From Cheiracanthium punctorium (lineage: Eukaryota; Arthropoda; Arachnida; Araneae; Cheiracanthiidae), in NCBI GenBank assembly GCA_038373885.1, contig JAWZYV010013295.1, forward strand, positions 111,792 through 175,791: a stretch of DNA of 64,000 bases, in the 5' to 3' direction. The translations under genes and the position numbers were made by a program. The notes below the pieces were generated by a model, which saw only the letters and a list, made by a program, of their open reading frames with translations, had not been told where the DNA came from and ran no database searches. This document shows, in pieces, positions 21,175 through 33,311 of this stretch (position 1 is its first letter; the number at the start of each line of letters is the position of its first letter).

Positions 21175-23337
21175 GGGGGGGCGCACGCAGGATTTTCTCT
21201 TGGAGGAGGTCCAGCCAGAGCCTCACTAAGACATTCAGGTGCCCTAGGCCAAGTACATTTTTGGTGCCCCTGTACGGACATACCTTGTTTGACAGATATA
21301 ATAACAGGGTGCTAATATTTGTTCGCAGCAGCACAAACCTCTCTTCTTCAAAAATTTTTAATGCACAGAAGTTATGCTTCAAGTGACGTCACGTCGATGA
21401 AAGTCCGTAATGAATGCTTTTGACCTTATGACATGACGTCTATTCTATCCCTGAATACGACGTACGTAAACACTTTTGCAAGGCGGCATGTATATTAAAA
21501 GTGCAACTGTTTATTAATTGTCTTGTTGTTTTTTATATTAACTAGAGGCCAAGGCCCTTAGACTCGCTACGCTCGCTTTTCGTATGAGGCATTCGGCCCC
21601 TAATAAGGCTTATTCGTAAAAATGACATAATTTATCAGACAAAACCCAAAGATTGGATCAGATAGAAAGCTGCAAATTGCTTGGTTCTTGCATATTCATT
21701 CATTGGTACATAAAAATTAAACTTCACACTACAGTGGACCCCCCTCCCCATAACACGGTAGATATTTTGTTATGGGAATCCGTGTTCTACGGGTCCTGAG
21801 CTATACTCCACCTGGAGTGCGGACTCCGCGTATAATCGCTGGAAAAATTATTTGCACTCCTCAGAAATACAATGATATTTAATGTTGCCATTCAAATGTT
21901 ATATTAATTAGGAGCTAAAGCGTAATAAAATCAGAACATCTGTTTCAGCTGCATTTTTAATTAAGTAAAACCTATTGGACACCTTGCGTATTTGCCACCC
22001 ATGGCAATTTTTCATAATTTGGCGACTTACGTATATGTATAGTTAATAATTAGCTCTAAGAAAACAGTACTTTATAAGTTTTCTTTGATAAAAACTACGG
22101 AACAGCTAGGATAGCTTGCCACCCATAGCGATTTTTCATTATTTGGCGATTTACACATGCTCACAACCTATAATTACTGCTCATGTAAGGTTCCCGGAAA
22201 ACCGTTATCCATATTTTCATATACATAATCCTTTGCAGATAGGTGTATTTAGCACCACGAATTATATCATCTCGCCGCGTTGGCAAATATCCAAAGTGTA
22301 CTATAACTGCTATAATGGCATAGTTAACGCCGCCAAATATATCTACTGGTAGCAAATACTCAAGCTGGACCGAACCGGCTTTAAAATAATCTTGATTTTA
22401 ATTATTTTTCATTTTCAAGATACTGGGTTCTAACATTCTGGAACGCGAAGTTCACCCTGCTTGGAAAGATACCATTTTGCCAGATTATTCCTAATGCCAA
22501 GATGGCACCTTTAAAATCATTTACAATTAGTTATTCTGTTTTGGAAAAACGAATAGTCGCTAATTCTAAACTCCTATTGTCTAAGCGAACTTACTATTTG
22601 AAAATTGTCAACTTTGTGTAACGCACTTTGAGTTATTTATTTCATATACTTTTTAATTTGGCGTAATATTGGTGTAATTCGACTTTGTTTGTGAATTTCA
22701 CGCGATTCTACATACTTGGAATTGCTTTGTTGCAAAGGAATGAACGATTTTATGCCAAATCTGGCAACCATTATGTTTATTTTTCCGTTTTCTTATTAAT
22801 ATCTTCTAAAATAATTCGATTTTCGAAATTTAAGTCAGCTTATCAGTTTCCTCGGAATTTTCCGAATATGTAGACATGTTTCTCGAAATTCAAATTCCCA
22901 CGGTTTAGGAGAAGATTAGGCGCACAAGCTTTTGACAGCGGCGCCAGCGACGACAGAGGTCCTCACGTTTTTAGAATAAAGAGATTCTTTTAAGAATTGA
23001 ACTTAAACTATTTTAAGCATTTTGGGGGTTCTAAAATTTGGGGGAACCAGGAAAAGACCTAGTTGGCTTGTGAGGTAATCAGGCACTTAGTCCAGCCAAC
23101 ATAAGCTGTGACATCAGAGACCTGGAAAATGCCCTAAAAATCTTTTTCTGTAAACACCTTCTATGAAAACTTGGCCTACAAATTACAAAACAACATTATT
23201 TTATTTTTGATTAGGGCTAATTTTTATCAAGCTATAGCTGCACATTGGGGTCAGACCCCCCCACACACACACACAAAATACGTCCTTGTCCTGGTGTTGA
23301 GTTTTTGAACTTTTTTTCGTCGGATAATTAATAAATC
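21175..23337. other. Mostly unassigned; one pogo-like terminus
   Basis: At 21730-21731 TA is followed by CAGTGGACCCCCC and ATAACACGG/CCGTGTT phrases, a pogo/Tigger-type end without a found partner. TTGCCACCCATGGCAATTTTTC and a similar phrase repeat at 21995 and 22118. An (AC)n run is at 23260-23277. The 60-85-aa ORFs have no motif. Confidence 0.4.
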
Positions 23338-23485
23338 ACTAGGGATGGACGCAAGACGCGAGAATTCTCGAATTGTCTCGCGAGACGAGACAGGCATTTT
23401 TTTGCGGGACGAGACGCGAGACGAGACAGAGTCTTGTCTCGCGCGAGAATTCTCGCATTTTCTTCCGTCTCGCATAAATACGATC
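23338..23485. repeat. GAGACGAGAC/CTCGCG minisatellite
   Basis: Starts CTAGGGATGGACGCAAGACG, then CGAGAATTCTCG, TCTCGCGAGACGAGACAGG, GACGAGACGCGAGACGAGAC and mirrored CTCGCGCGAGAATTCTCGC, ending TCCGTCTCGC. It is nearly purine/pyrimidine partitioned and strongly self-complementary. The TAGGGATGG start resembles hAT-type ends, but no duplication was found. Confidence 0.65.
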
Positions 23486-23813
23486 TGAAAAGCGACAATT
23501 TGCCTGAAGCCTCTACCGTTTAAATTGCGTCTCCTTCGTTTTCGGTCCTGGTATACTATCAGCACTCTACAATACGCACAAACAGGTAACATTTAAAATT
23601 AGAACAGACGAGAGATATACAAAACACACAAAGGAGAGGATAAAGAAAGAGGCGGAAAAAAAAGAAAACAGAGAAGAGTTGAAAGAAAAATAATTGGCAA
23701 TCGTTTGGCAACTCATTTGACGAAAAAACAGTTTGGCGGGAATGACCGGCGGGATAATACGTAAGTACCAAGAAAAGTCCAGATGTGTTTCTTGAAGTTC
23801 GTAAATTTCCAAA
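23486..23813. other. Unassigned; contains a phrase shared with 49.3 kb and 62.8 kb
   Basis: CATTTGACGAAAAA...GGGATAATACGTAAGTACC (23715-23770) recurs at 62825-62882, and GTGTTTCTTGAAGTTCGTAA with ATTTCCAAA (23785-23812) recurs at 49338-49372, both times directly before a Helitron-like start at the second site. Confidence 0.4.
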
Positions 23814-24452
23814 TCTTACCAATAATATAAATGTGTACGTTTATGTGTTTGGATGTTTTTGACTGAATCACACAAAAATGGTTGGAAAAATTTGTAATGA
23901 AGATAGCTTATGCCCTAGATTAACATACAGGCAACCTTTCAAGCATATAGCATAAATAATTCTTTTACAAAGACACTCAAAATAATACTAATGCATTGCG
24001 CTCTATGGAAATTTTGTAGCTACTAAGCCGATTTTAAAACTTTTTTCACTAATTGAAAGTCCTACCCAGCAAACACACAACTGCCCGCAAAATGACGGCC
24101 GGGAACCCGTCGTGCTGGCGAAGTGCCGTATACCGGGAGAAGATAGATTGCCATCGTCTGGAAGTCACTGGAGTACCACTGCCTGAAAAGTGCATATGCG
24201 CCGGTACATAACTAGTAACGGCGAACTGCCATGTGTCTGTGACATGCACAAAAAAGTTAACGGCGTGGTACTGCTTAAAATGTACCGGACCAGCACTAAT
24301 TGGCAGTAATGGGCCTGTATACATTTCGTAGTGTTGACATTAAATAATATTGTTTCACATTCATACGGTGTAGAAGTGTTAGGGGATATAAGTTCCGGGC
24401 ACCCAAAGGCAGGGTCACTGCTAAGATTTTTTTTTTTTGAGGGGGGGGGGGG

Positions 24453-24704
24453 CAGTGGCGGATCCAGACACTTTTTTTTTGGGAGGGACTAAATTTTTTT
24501 TAAAAAAGCTTATTTCACCCAATTAAAATGTACTATAATTCAAAATTTTAGTCTAAATCAATGTGCATGCTTTTGGGAGGGGCTAAGTAATAAAATATGA
24601 TCATTTTAGCATTTTAAAGTGTATAATAAAGCAGAATGTTACCCTTCAGCAATCTTTTTGGGGGGGGCTGAAGCCCCCTAGCCCCTCCCCTGGATCCGCT
24701 ACTG
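24453..24704. mobile_element. hAT MITE (GGCGGATCCAGA family) in a G-tract
   Basis: Ends CAGTGGCGGATCCAGA and CTGGATCCGCTACTG. It sits in a run of G on both sides, so the 8-bp duplication would be GGGGGGGG but cannot be delimited. Inside family E. Confidence 0.8.
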
Positions 24705-26489
24705 GGGGGGATGTAAGGGGAGAAGTTCATATTTGTGCCTTTAAATATTTTAGTACTAAAAACTAAAATAATACAAACGAGTTCAGTATGCTATAAAAAT
24801 ATTTACTACACCGACAGTGTAACCTCCACTCTGTATATGACAGTATATAACCCCCACTATGTACAGAATTATGAATTTTAATCTTAACATTTTTATAATT
24901 TATATTAATATTTTACAATTTTGCTAAACTTTTCCTGAAAAACATATTTGGAGACTTTTTTCTACGTTAAGCCCCTTTTAAAATCTACCGAATTAGGGTG
25001 CAGAAATATGTTAGAGAGTATTACACGAAGACCAGTCAGGGTTTTGCATGAGAGCTCAGCTCCTGTAGTCTTTTTTTCTTCAGAGAATTTTAGATTAAAT
25101 TAAAAATTTTAACAGCCTACATAATTGCTTCTATTGACATTTTTTTATTCAATTAAATATAGCAGTGGTAAAACAAAAGATAAATATAAATTAGGTAATT
25201 AATGCTCAAATTTACAATAAAACAAATTAGAGCTCCTGCAGCTATTTTGTTAGAAATTCAGCAATGAACAATATTTACATATTATATTATTTCATTCTGT
25301 TTCGATTACTCCTGAATCAAATGTTCTATTTCGCACCCTTTAACGGCCTCCTTACGGAAAGCAAGAGGTCAAAAATATCTACCCAGGGTCAACTAATATC
25401 TCACGGTTGCACGATAAGGCACCAAGAATTCGAACTGTTATCGCGGATTTGGCTATATTAATTCAGATTATTTATACGAAGTACAAATGAATTTTTTATG
25501 CATTTGAAGATTGGCGAGTTTTCCTGTCGATTGATACTATAGTAACCCATTCTTTTTTCTCTTGATGTTTCATTTCGTTTTGCAAATCTTGAAACGTTGA
25601 GCGGGAAGCCAGTTATGAAATACGCTTTTTAGGATAAAGTTTTTAAGGTTGTTGTTGCAGACTTTCGAGAACGTTATTGCTATAGACTAGTGAGATATCT
25701 CTGTTAGGAGCAATAATAATTATAATAAGATTTGCTTCTGCAGTGATATCTTGCTGGTTATGGATACAGAAAGAAGATTTTACGGTTGGATTTAAGTTTT
25801 TAAACAGTCAGGAAAATATTACAGGTAAATTTTTACTTTTACTGTTTTTAATGTACAATGGACTTTTGCAACTAATTTAAAGATTAGGTGACTTTTTGAA
25901 CCAAAAAAACGTCATTTTCATACTATTTTCATGTTTTGGCTACTTGCACCTTACTCCAACGACTCATTTGAAAATCTGGTGTTGGTTTTTGTCAACTCCC
26001 TTTTTTTTTAAAGCTGCTACTGAGCTTTCAGCAAACATTCTAATCTTTTTTTTTTATCGTGCTATAAAAATAAATGTATTATATGTTCTGTTATATATAT
26101 ATGAAGTTTTTAAATTTATCATTTTATTCAATCCTTCTTAAATGAAACTAAATTAAGCATGTTTATTTCTTAACTACAAAATCATTCAAAAATGTTACTA
26201 CTTTGGGAACTAAAATTGAGAAAATGGCTACTAAACCGGTGACTTTTTTAAGTCGGTGATGTTACTAGATACTTATTTGAGTGTATAAAAGTACTTTCCT
26301 GCATATTATTTGAATCATGCAGAATACAACAGATATAGATACAGAAAATTTCTTTTCAGAATAGCTAAGATTTTAAAATAATTTGATCTAAACAAAATGT
26401 ACAAGAAAGCAAAATGTTACCCTAAAGTTATGTGTGTAATCATAGTACAATTTTATTTATTATTACTTCCTGTAAGATTTTGATTAGTA

Positions 26490-26521
26490 CATACACACAC
26501 ACACACATATATGTATATATC
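26490..26521. repeat. (CA)n(TA)n microsatellite in family E
   Basis: TACATACACACACACACACA then TATATGTATATATC. In the second family E copy this exact point is occupied by the Naiad block. Confidence 0.85.
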
Positions 26522-27237
26522 AACCATAAAGTATTATAACTCATTTATAAAATCTCTAACTCTGAAATATTGAAATTAAACTGTTTATAAATGATTTTAT
26601 GTTGGTTCTGAAATGTGTTACCGACTTTCTCACAAATAAATCTTTTGCGACTGCAAATTTGTAAGAAAATTGCAGTTTATGAAAACTTCACACAATTCAC
26701 TAATGATAGGCGCACATAATTTGCAAACGATTGACCAACGGTTTTTGCTGTTTTTTATCTTTCATTTATGTTGTTTTTTATCTTTCAAAATGTTACCCTT
26801 AAGCAATGGTTTTTTTTTTTTCTGGGTGGGGGTGGGAATTGATGAATAAGCCCCCTACCCCGAATCCTCTACTGGCTCATATTTTAATTATGGCAGCATT
26901 ACTGTAAATAGGCACTAATCCGGTACCATACCATTACATTGTAGTCACTGTTAAGGTACCAGGCCAGTGCCTTTATTTTTAATAATAGCCGGCACCCGGC
27001 CGTTTCATTTCGGGCATTATAAACTTAATGGGCCAGTGCCTTTATTGTGAGTAACGGCCGGCACATGCAGTGTGCCAGCAGAGTGCCGTTGCCTTCCCGG
27101 GCTTCTGGCAAGGTACTTCTCGGGCGACCACTTTTGGTACGATTCAGTTACTTTTTGCAGTGCCGGGCCGGTACTGGACGTAAAGGCAGAAAGGCACTAG
27201 CAAGGTACTCCGCCAGCAGGTGTGTGTTTGCTGGGTA

Positions 27238-27430
27238 GGCCTATATGGGGAATTCCTCTATGTGGAATTTTCTAAGGGATCCTAGCCCGTATTTTCGCGG
27301 GGTTTTGGAAAAAAAACACGGAAAACTGCGAGCGGCTAGGTCGACAGGCGCGACCGGAGTTTGAACCTGGCACCTCCCACCTTCCAGTTTTGAGAGCAGA
27401 ACCTCTTAGACACTGGGGGACCCTGAGTGT
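27238..27430 (-). mobile_element. tRNA-derived SINE in Helitron D' (truncated by family E insertion)
   Basis: Reverse-complement match to 6523-6730: GTCTAAGAGGTTCTGCTCTC, GGTTCAAACTCCGGTCGCGC, GCCGCTCGCAGTTTTCCGTG. The 3' tail seen in copy D is missing next to the family E insertion. Confidence 0.55.
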
Positions 27431-28013
27431 TATAGGCTACCTTTTATGCATATATCACAAATAGTTCTTTTACAGGGATACTCATAAGAATTACGCTCTA
27501 TGTGTATCTCTGTAAGTACTGAACCGATTCCAAAACTTTTTTCACTGATAGTAAGCTACACTATTCTTGAGTATTATAGCTAAAATAGTTCCTTTACAGG
27601 AACACTCAAAATAATTCTAATACATTACGTTCTATGGGCATCTCTTAATAACCGATTCTAAAACTTTTTCGCTAATAGAAAGCTGCACTATTCCTGATTA
27701 ACATAGGCTAAAATTCATGCATAGCATAAATATTTCTTTTACAAGAACACTCAAAACAGTTCGCAAATACTGTCGTAACAGTCTCTATTCGCCAAACGCC
27801 TGAAAAAAATCTAAATTTAGTAACTTTGCTTACTCTCTTATTTTAAATGAAGTATACTACCATGCATTATACTTCATTTAAAATAAATAAATAGCAAATA
27901 ATATTTAAATGCAGTTTCTTTAGTTGCAAACATATTTGTTATTCACACATGCTTCGTTTCTCTCGGGACCTAATTCTAAAGCCGACGCGGACGAAGTCGC
28001 GGGTAGCCGCTAG

Positions 28014-28171
28014 TTAAAATATAAATGAGAAACTGGCCCCAACCTGTGACAGGCGGCAACTAAAGGGGGGGGCAAGTGGGAAAAAGCACCGGGAGACATT
28101 CTAAATGGAACGCCAAAATCAGTTATAGTTTCTTGGGATGGGGCGCGGCTCCATCCGAGGGGGCACACGAC
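28014..28171. other. Spacer between Helitron and hAT MITE
   Basis: G-rich GGGGGGGCAAGTGGG and GGGGCGCGGCTCCATCCG phrases, possibly decayed MITE ends. No gene. Confidence 0.35.
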
Positions 28172-28361
28172 CATCGGCGCCCATAAGGGGTGGGCAAGGT
28201 AGGGAACTTCCCCTCCCTAAATGTTTAAGTTAATGCCTCATTATGTTAACAAATGGCAAAAACAGAACTAAGTTTGTTAAAAGTTTGAAATTTGCCCCCC
28301 CCCCTCTAGAAATTTTTTTTAAAGTTTGCCCCCCCCTAGAAAAATTACTATGAGCGCCCAT
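28172..28361. mobile_element. hAT MITE (GGGCGCCCAT family), 8-bp duplication
   Basis: Ends CATCGGCGCCCATA and TATGAGCGCCCATG, flanks CACACGAC and CACACGGC (one mismatch). Shares the GGCAAGGTAGGG and AATGGCAAAAAC phrases with the 5-kb copy. A short internal duplication near 28290-28345 repeats TTTGCCCCCCC...TAGAAA. Confidence 0.75.
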
Positions 28362-28625
28362 GCACACGGCACTAATTATGGTTTGCCCCAGATGACATAA
28401 ACTCTAATTGCGGCATTGTGAAAATGACCTCTTTTTGCTCACTATTTACAGCAACAGGTCTTTTTTTCTAACGCTGAACAACTGATTTCAGTCAAGTTTA
28501 AAATAGCTGCCCTTGATTTTTGCTTTCCTGAGAAATTATCTAGCTTGGACATTTGGTAGAATATGCCATCGTTCCTGTTGGGTTGAAAAGCTTCTGTGAC
28601 TCTATTCTTTTGTTGATTTTTGCAG

Positions 28626-28660
<35 letters not shown>

Positions 28661-29689
28661 AATCTTGAATCTTGAATCTGATGGTATATTTGGGTTATAA
28701 ATGCATGATTTGGGTTCAAAATCATAACTTTGCCCCCTGACTTTTTAGACTAGGGGGCAATTTTTACAACTGCAGGGGCAATTGCCCCCCCCCAGATTAC
28801 GCCTATGGTCTAAAGAGATAATACAATATTATCTTATCTCCAAAAAACTCGCAAGATTTACGAGCAATACTTCGCCAAATTTAGCGCAAAAACCATGTGT
28901 TGGAAATTGTCATATAATCGATGCGTATGACGTTATTTATCTTTCTTGTTATTTTAAAAGGGGGCGTTCATTTTGTATAACTATTTTGAACAGAATATTT
29001 TTATTTTGTGATACTGCATCAGTGCCGTAAAAATAGGGAGGCTTCACAGGACAAATGCCTGGAGGCCCCGAAGCTCATGGGCTTCACTATCAACGTAACT
29101 TATTTTTCTTCCCAAATTTGCAGAAAAAGAAATTGTTGCTCTTGTATTGTTCCTTGGATTCAACTATCCTTCTAATACTCAGATCAAAACACTAAATCAG
29201 AAAGTAAGAATAAAAAGTTGATTACTGCTTGATATTTACAAGCAGATTGGTTAAACTAGAGATCTGCGTGTTTCGCTTATTTGTAATCTAATCTAGAACC
29301 TTTTTTCTGTTTTATAAGCTCCTTCAGGTTAAGAGACATAGTGCTCGATGGCCCCTTTCCACCTCCTATTTATAACAATTTCTAAATGTAGTATTAAAAG
29401 TCTTTTTTGTGTAATATTAAGCTTTTGAAATGTGTAGGATAAGGGCACTAGTAATTAACATTTTAAAGGCAATAATAAGCATTAACTAGTAATAGCTAAT
29501 TATAAAAACTATCTAGAAACGAAATTTTTGTTTTCAAAACTTTGAATTTTCATGTAAGGTAATTTATCATAGAATATTGGAAATTTCTATTTTTTCTATA
29601 TTTTATAAGTTGTCATGGTGGCAACACCAGTCATTGATACCAAGAACAAAGTTTTGACTCCAGTGATTGACAGTTCCTGCTCCAGTAAT
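28362..29689. other. Unassigned, with T31 tract and a decayed MITE end
   Basis: T31 at 28629-28659; GGGGCAATTGCCCCCCCCC at about 28773-28792 with GCCCCCTGACTTTTTAGACT upstream looks like a decayed G-tract MITE end. No gene supported. Confidence 0.35.
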
Positions 29690-30147
29690 TAACATCAAAG
29701 AAATGAGTAGAAACACATGCTGTTTTAAATGCAATGACGTAAAAATGCTCAAGAAAATGAAGTGAAATTTGGTGACATGATAGAAAGTCACTAAACTTAA
29801 AAACTATGCGAGTCAAATTAAAAAAAAATTATCAGATCCCTCTACTTAAACAATAACGTCGAATTTTTTTATTTTTTTAAAAATTGATCAGATTTTGAGA
29901 TTTTGCATAAAATGCTTCAAACGGCGTAAATATTTGTTCGCACCTCACGATGCGCTAAAGGGACTGAAATGATATTTGGTGATATGATAAGTGGTCACTC
30001 ACTCCACTTAAACTACGCACATCAATTTTTTAAAAAGTTTTGATTAGATTTTGAGATTTTTCGAAAATCGTTTCAAAGAGTGTAAATATATTTTTTTTGC
30101 GCATCATGTAATAACGACTAAAGCAAACGAAATGAAAATTTCGGGCA
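29690..30147 (+). mobile_element. Partial copy of the tandem-unit Helitron
   Basis: Two to three diverged 150-bp units: GTGAAATTTGGTGACATGAT, GATTTTGAGATTTTGC, CGCATCATGTAATAACGACT. No terminal signature on either side. Confidence 0.55.
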
Positions 30148-30333
30148 GTTGGTATCAGAACTTTTTCTATGGGTGGGAAATCTTATGGTTGCAAACGAGC
30201 GCTAGAAACACCACACCGCTCATCGTTATACTCAAGATGGAAAAAGCTAACGCAGGTGGGGGCGCACTGAAGCCCAGCAAAATATCAACATCTTCTAAAA
30301 GTTCTAGTATTTCGACTTAAATCAATAACACAA

Positions 30334-30368
<35 letters not shown>

Positions 30369-31418
30369 AACGGAGAAAGAAAATAAAACCTGCTTTTATT
30401 TAATAATGGTTGATAACAATCTAGATTCAAACATAGTAAACAGGGGTAAGTTTCGTGTTTTATATTGCCCCGCCAATATAAAACTAGTAAAATAGAATAT
30501 TTGGCTCGCACTCAAGTACTTTTTAGGAGGGATTAGTTTAAAAATTACTTTATTTTTAATAACTTGTGTTTGTATGTTTCTTAAACACACGATACAAAAC
30601 AAATGAAAATACGAAATAAGTTCTTGATTTTGAAGAGAGGTCTTGTAAAGATACACAAAATTGAGAAAAAGAAGAAAATAATTTGTTATCCAAATATTTA
30701 TAATAATAAAGTAAAAACAACTAACAAGCTGTAATCATATTTTTACATTGGCGTAAATTGGCATGTAACATTGGTGTGTTGCTAGGCTAGGGCAAACTGC
30801 TTCCTCTTGTACAAAATATTTTCGCGAACAGAAAAAGCGGATGTCCTTCAGAAAAAGATTCCCTCTTCTTGGAATTCGGGTGTCCAGTTTGAAGGTCAAC
30901 GAAGATATCCTAATTAGTTGCTCCACGTGCCCGAAATTTTTCAAGGGGTGCGACAGATTCTTTCCCTTAGGGATAGCCCCCCTCCCCCTGTTTCTTGTTT
31001 GGTTTATATAACTTTGTTTTGCTGTTCCTTCCAGGCGGAAGCATACTAGCATAGGGGTGGCGCACCCAACACTCAACAAAGATGAAGAAAGAAGTGACGG
31101 GGACGTGGGGGGGGGGAGTTACTGCATTTTCAGAACTGGGTACAAAACGATGCGTCTTGTGGGATCAATTGCGACTACAAAAATTTTAGAAATGATCGTA
31201 ATATGGAAATGTGACACCGTGAAAAAAATTGGACATTTTTGTCGTTTTCTGAACACTTGTATATCAGAAATGGTGTGCGGAAAAAACGCGAACGGTAAAC
31301 GCGCCCATAATTTTTACTAAATATTGGACATAAACATTCTTTGTTTTGTAATATACATGAGAAAGGTAATTGGATCTTATGTCCAAATTTCTTTTGTTTT
31401 GGGGTAAAGGGGTTAACT
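30148..31418. other. Unassigned
   Basis: (CA)n followed by an A25 tract at 30330-30370. The ORFs at 30735-31079 (minus) and 31057-31320 (plus) have no recognisable domain. Their overlap on opposite strands near 31070 argues against both being genes. Confidence 0.35.
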
Positions 31419-32075
31419 TACAGTTCAGTAGGTCTGGGAGTGATAAACCTCTTAGAAAAGCTATTGTTATTAGGCTTTCCTAAGCATATAACATATGAAC
31501 CATAGCAAAAGCGTCGGGAGGGGGCACAAGGGGTCACGTTCCCCTTCCACCGTGCCTCCCCTAAACTTCGTCTCAAAAAATTTGTCAAATGAACATTTGT
31601 TTGAAAATTTGAAAAACTTTTTTTTTCTGCTCTTATATTCGATATGTGCACCCCCCCCTCCCTCAAAGCTTTCCTGTACCCCTCCAAAATTTCAGTAGGT
31701 CAGGACGCAACGCAGTGATAAGCCTTCCTCAGGAAGCTATTGTTATTAGGTTTTTCTAAGCGTATAATACATATGAGCCACAGGTTTTGCGTTGGGGAGG
31801 ACGCAGGGTGAGGGCACGTATCCCCCCCCCCCTTTGCCCTAACTTCATCTCAAAATCTTTTAAACAAACATTTGTTTTAAAATTTAAAAGATACTTCCCT
31901 TTTCTGCTCTTAAATTCAATAGGTGCCCCCCTCAAATCTTTCATGTGCCCCTCCACAATTCTGTTGGTCTGGAAACAATGATAAGCCTTCCTTAGGAAGC
32001 TATTGTTACTAGGTTAAGTATTGTTTTAAGCGTAAAATACATATGAACCATAGACGTAGTGTCGGGGGTTAAAAA
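31419..32075. repeat. ~280-bp MITE-like unit in tandem, two and a half copies
   Basis: Units at 31419-31697, 31698-31958 and 31959-32075 share GTAGGTCTGGGAGTGATAA-type starts, AAGCTATTGTTATTAGG, ATATGAACCATAG and a G-tract/C-tract pair (GGGCACAAGG... to CCCCTCCAAAATTTCAGTAG). The third is cut short beside repeat L. Small ORFs in both strands are the repeat itself. Confidence 0.7.
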
Positions 32076-32099
32076 GGGGGGCACGTGCCCCCCAGATAG

Positions 32100-32455
32100 A
32101 ATAAACAACAGAGTTACTTTATGGTATCGAATAAAATTTTCAGATCATTAAATGTAAATACATACTAAATTTTACTTTATATACAGCCCTCTTACAAAAA
32201 TTCCCAAAAAGGTAAAATGCGTCCCCATACATTAATGAGGCGATGCACAAAGTTTCAGCCTTTCTCATAAAAACGCTTAGAGGTATGTTTAATCAAAGTT
32301 GGTGAGGGGCAATACGCTATACAATGTCAATAAGAGTAAAAGTATTATTATTAAAACTATTCGAGCAAAACTATTAATTTTAATCAGTTATTTATAACCA
32401 ATATTTGACATTAAGAAATGAGTTTTAAATAATTTTAAACCAGTTTCCTTTAAAA
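32100..32455. repeat. Diverged dispersed repeat L, second copy
   Basis: Reverse-complement partner of 17995-18360, with many substitutions and small indels, so an old repeat. Confidence 0.7.
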
Positions 32456-32557
32456 TGTTCCCTTAAAATCGGTTTCTTTTTTATATCATTTAGAAATGAA
32501 AATTTGTTTAAAAACATTACATATTCCACTAACATTTGATTTAAAGAGTTTTCTTTC

Positions 32558-32588
<31 letters not shown>

Positions 32589-33311
32589 AAGAAGTTATTT
32601 CTGATTGACTAATTTAATTATGGAAAATATATACTATGTATATATTTGATTCTTTTAAGTACAGGAGTAATGTTTATATTGAATATTTTCAAAATTAAAA
32701 ATATATATGTAAATTTATAATTATAAATCATTCATTATTCTAATAATTATTATTTAAAACCGAAGAACTAGCAAAATAAATTACCATGAATCAGAATAAA
32801 CCCTTACACTTAGAAAAAGAAAACCAGTAATCATAAGCGATATTGTATTAGGAATAAGACTGAAGGTTAGAGTAATTATGGCGAACGTGCATGTTACATG
32901 TGTGGGTCATATATTCTGTTTTGGGGTTGTTTGGTAGGTGAGAGATGGTACTTAAGATTGTCGAAACTGCTTCAGTTTATTGCTGAATGACTAGTTCTGG
33001 TCCTTTTCCTAAGAATCCAAACAAATTAAACGATCAATTTATTCAATTAATAATTAAGTAATTCAATTATTTCTTTATTTTATTATTTTCAACAGAAGGT
33101 CCACAATTTATGCATAAAAAAGAGCAAATTTTGTGTTCGTGTGTGTTCTATGACAAGCCTATACGTATGCTTCACTATACTTATCCCTCTCCCCCCCCCT
33201 TGAAAGATTTCTGAATACACTGTATTGGGGCTATTTAATTTAATCAAAATTTTATTTGCGCAACTGTCCTAAGTTGTGCAGAATTTCTAACAATATTCAA
33301 AGATTTATATA
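32456..33311. other. AT-rich, no supported feature
   Basis: Includes a pyrimidine run (TTTCTTTCTTTTCTTTTC then T17, 32549-32588). No gene or TE end seen until the Tigger-like terminus at 33312. Confidence 0.4.

Larger units (their letters stand above)
24065..27235. mobile_element. 3.2-kb TIR element (family E), non-coding, inside a Helitron
   Basis: Inverted ends CCCAGCAAACACACA at 24065 and the reverse complement ending GTTTGCTGGG at 27235, flanked by TA on both sides. Subterminal 250-bp regions are GC-richer (GCCGGCAC, GGTACC phrases) than the AT-rich centre. It splits the Helitron that runs from 23814 to 28013. Nested in it is a hAT MITE (24453-24704), and it holds a (CA)n/(TA)n microsatellite at about 26490-26520. 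No convincing transposase ORF. A second copy starts at 33486 in the opposite orientation. Confidence 0.7.
23814..28013 (+). mobile_element. Helitron copy D', split by the 3.2-kb TIR element
   Basis: The 5' end TCTTACCAATAATATAAATG (23814) is a variant of the D-family start. The 3' end GAAGTCGCGGGTAGCCG-CTAG|T is at 28010-28014. 23814-24062 and 27238-28013 are collinear with the reverse complement of 5174-7003. The SINE (27238-27430, reverse) and the repeated TTACGCTCTATGKGYATCTC units are present. Non-autonomous. Confidence 0.75.

Noticed and set aside
27047..27238. 63-aa ORF (and the related 33422-33673 and 33459-33656 ORFs)
   Set aside because: They lie in the GC-rich subterminal region of family E in both orientations; open frames come from composition.
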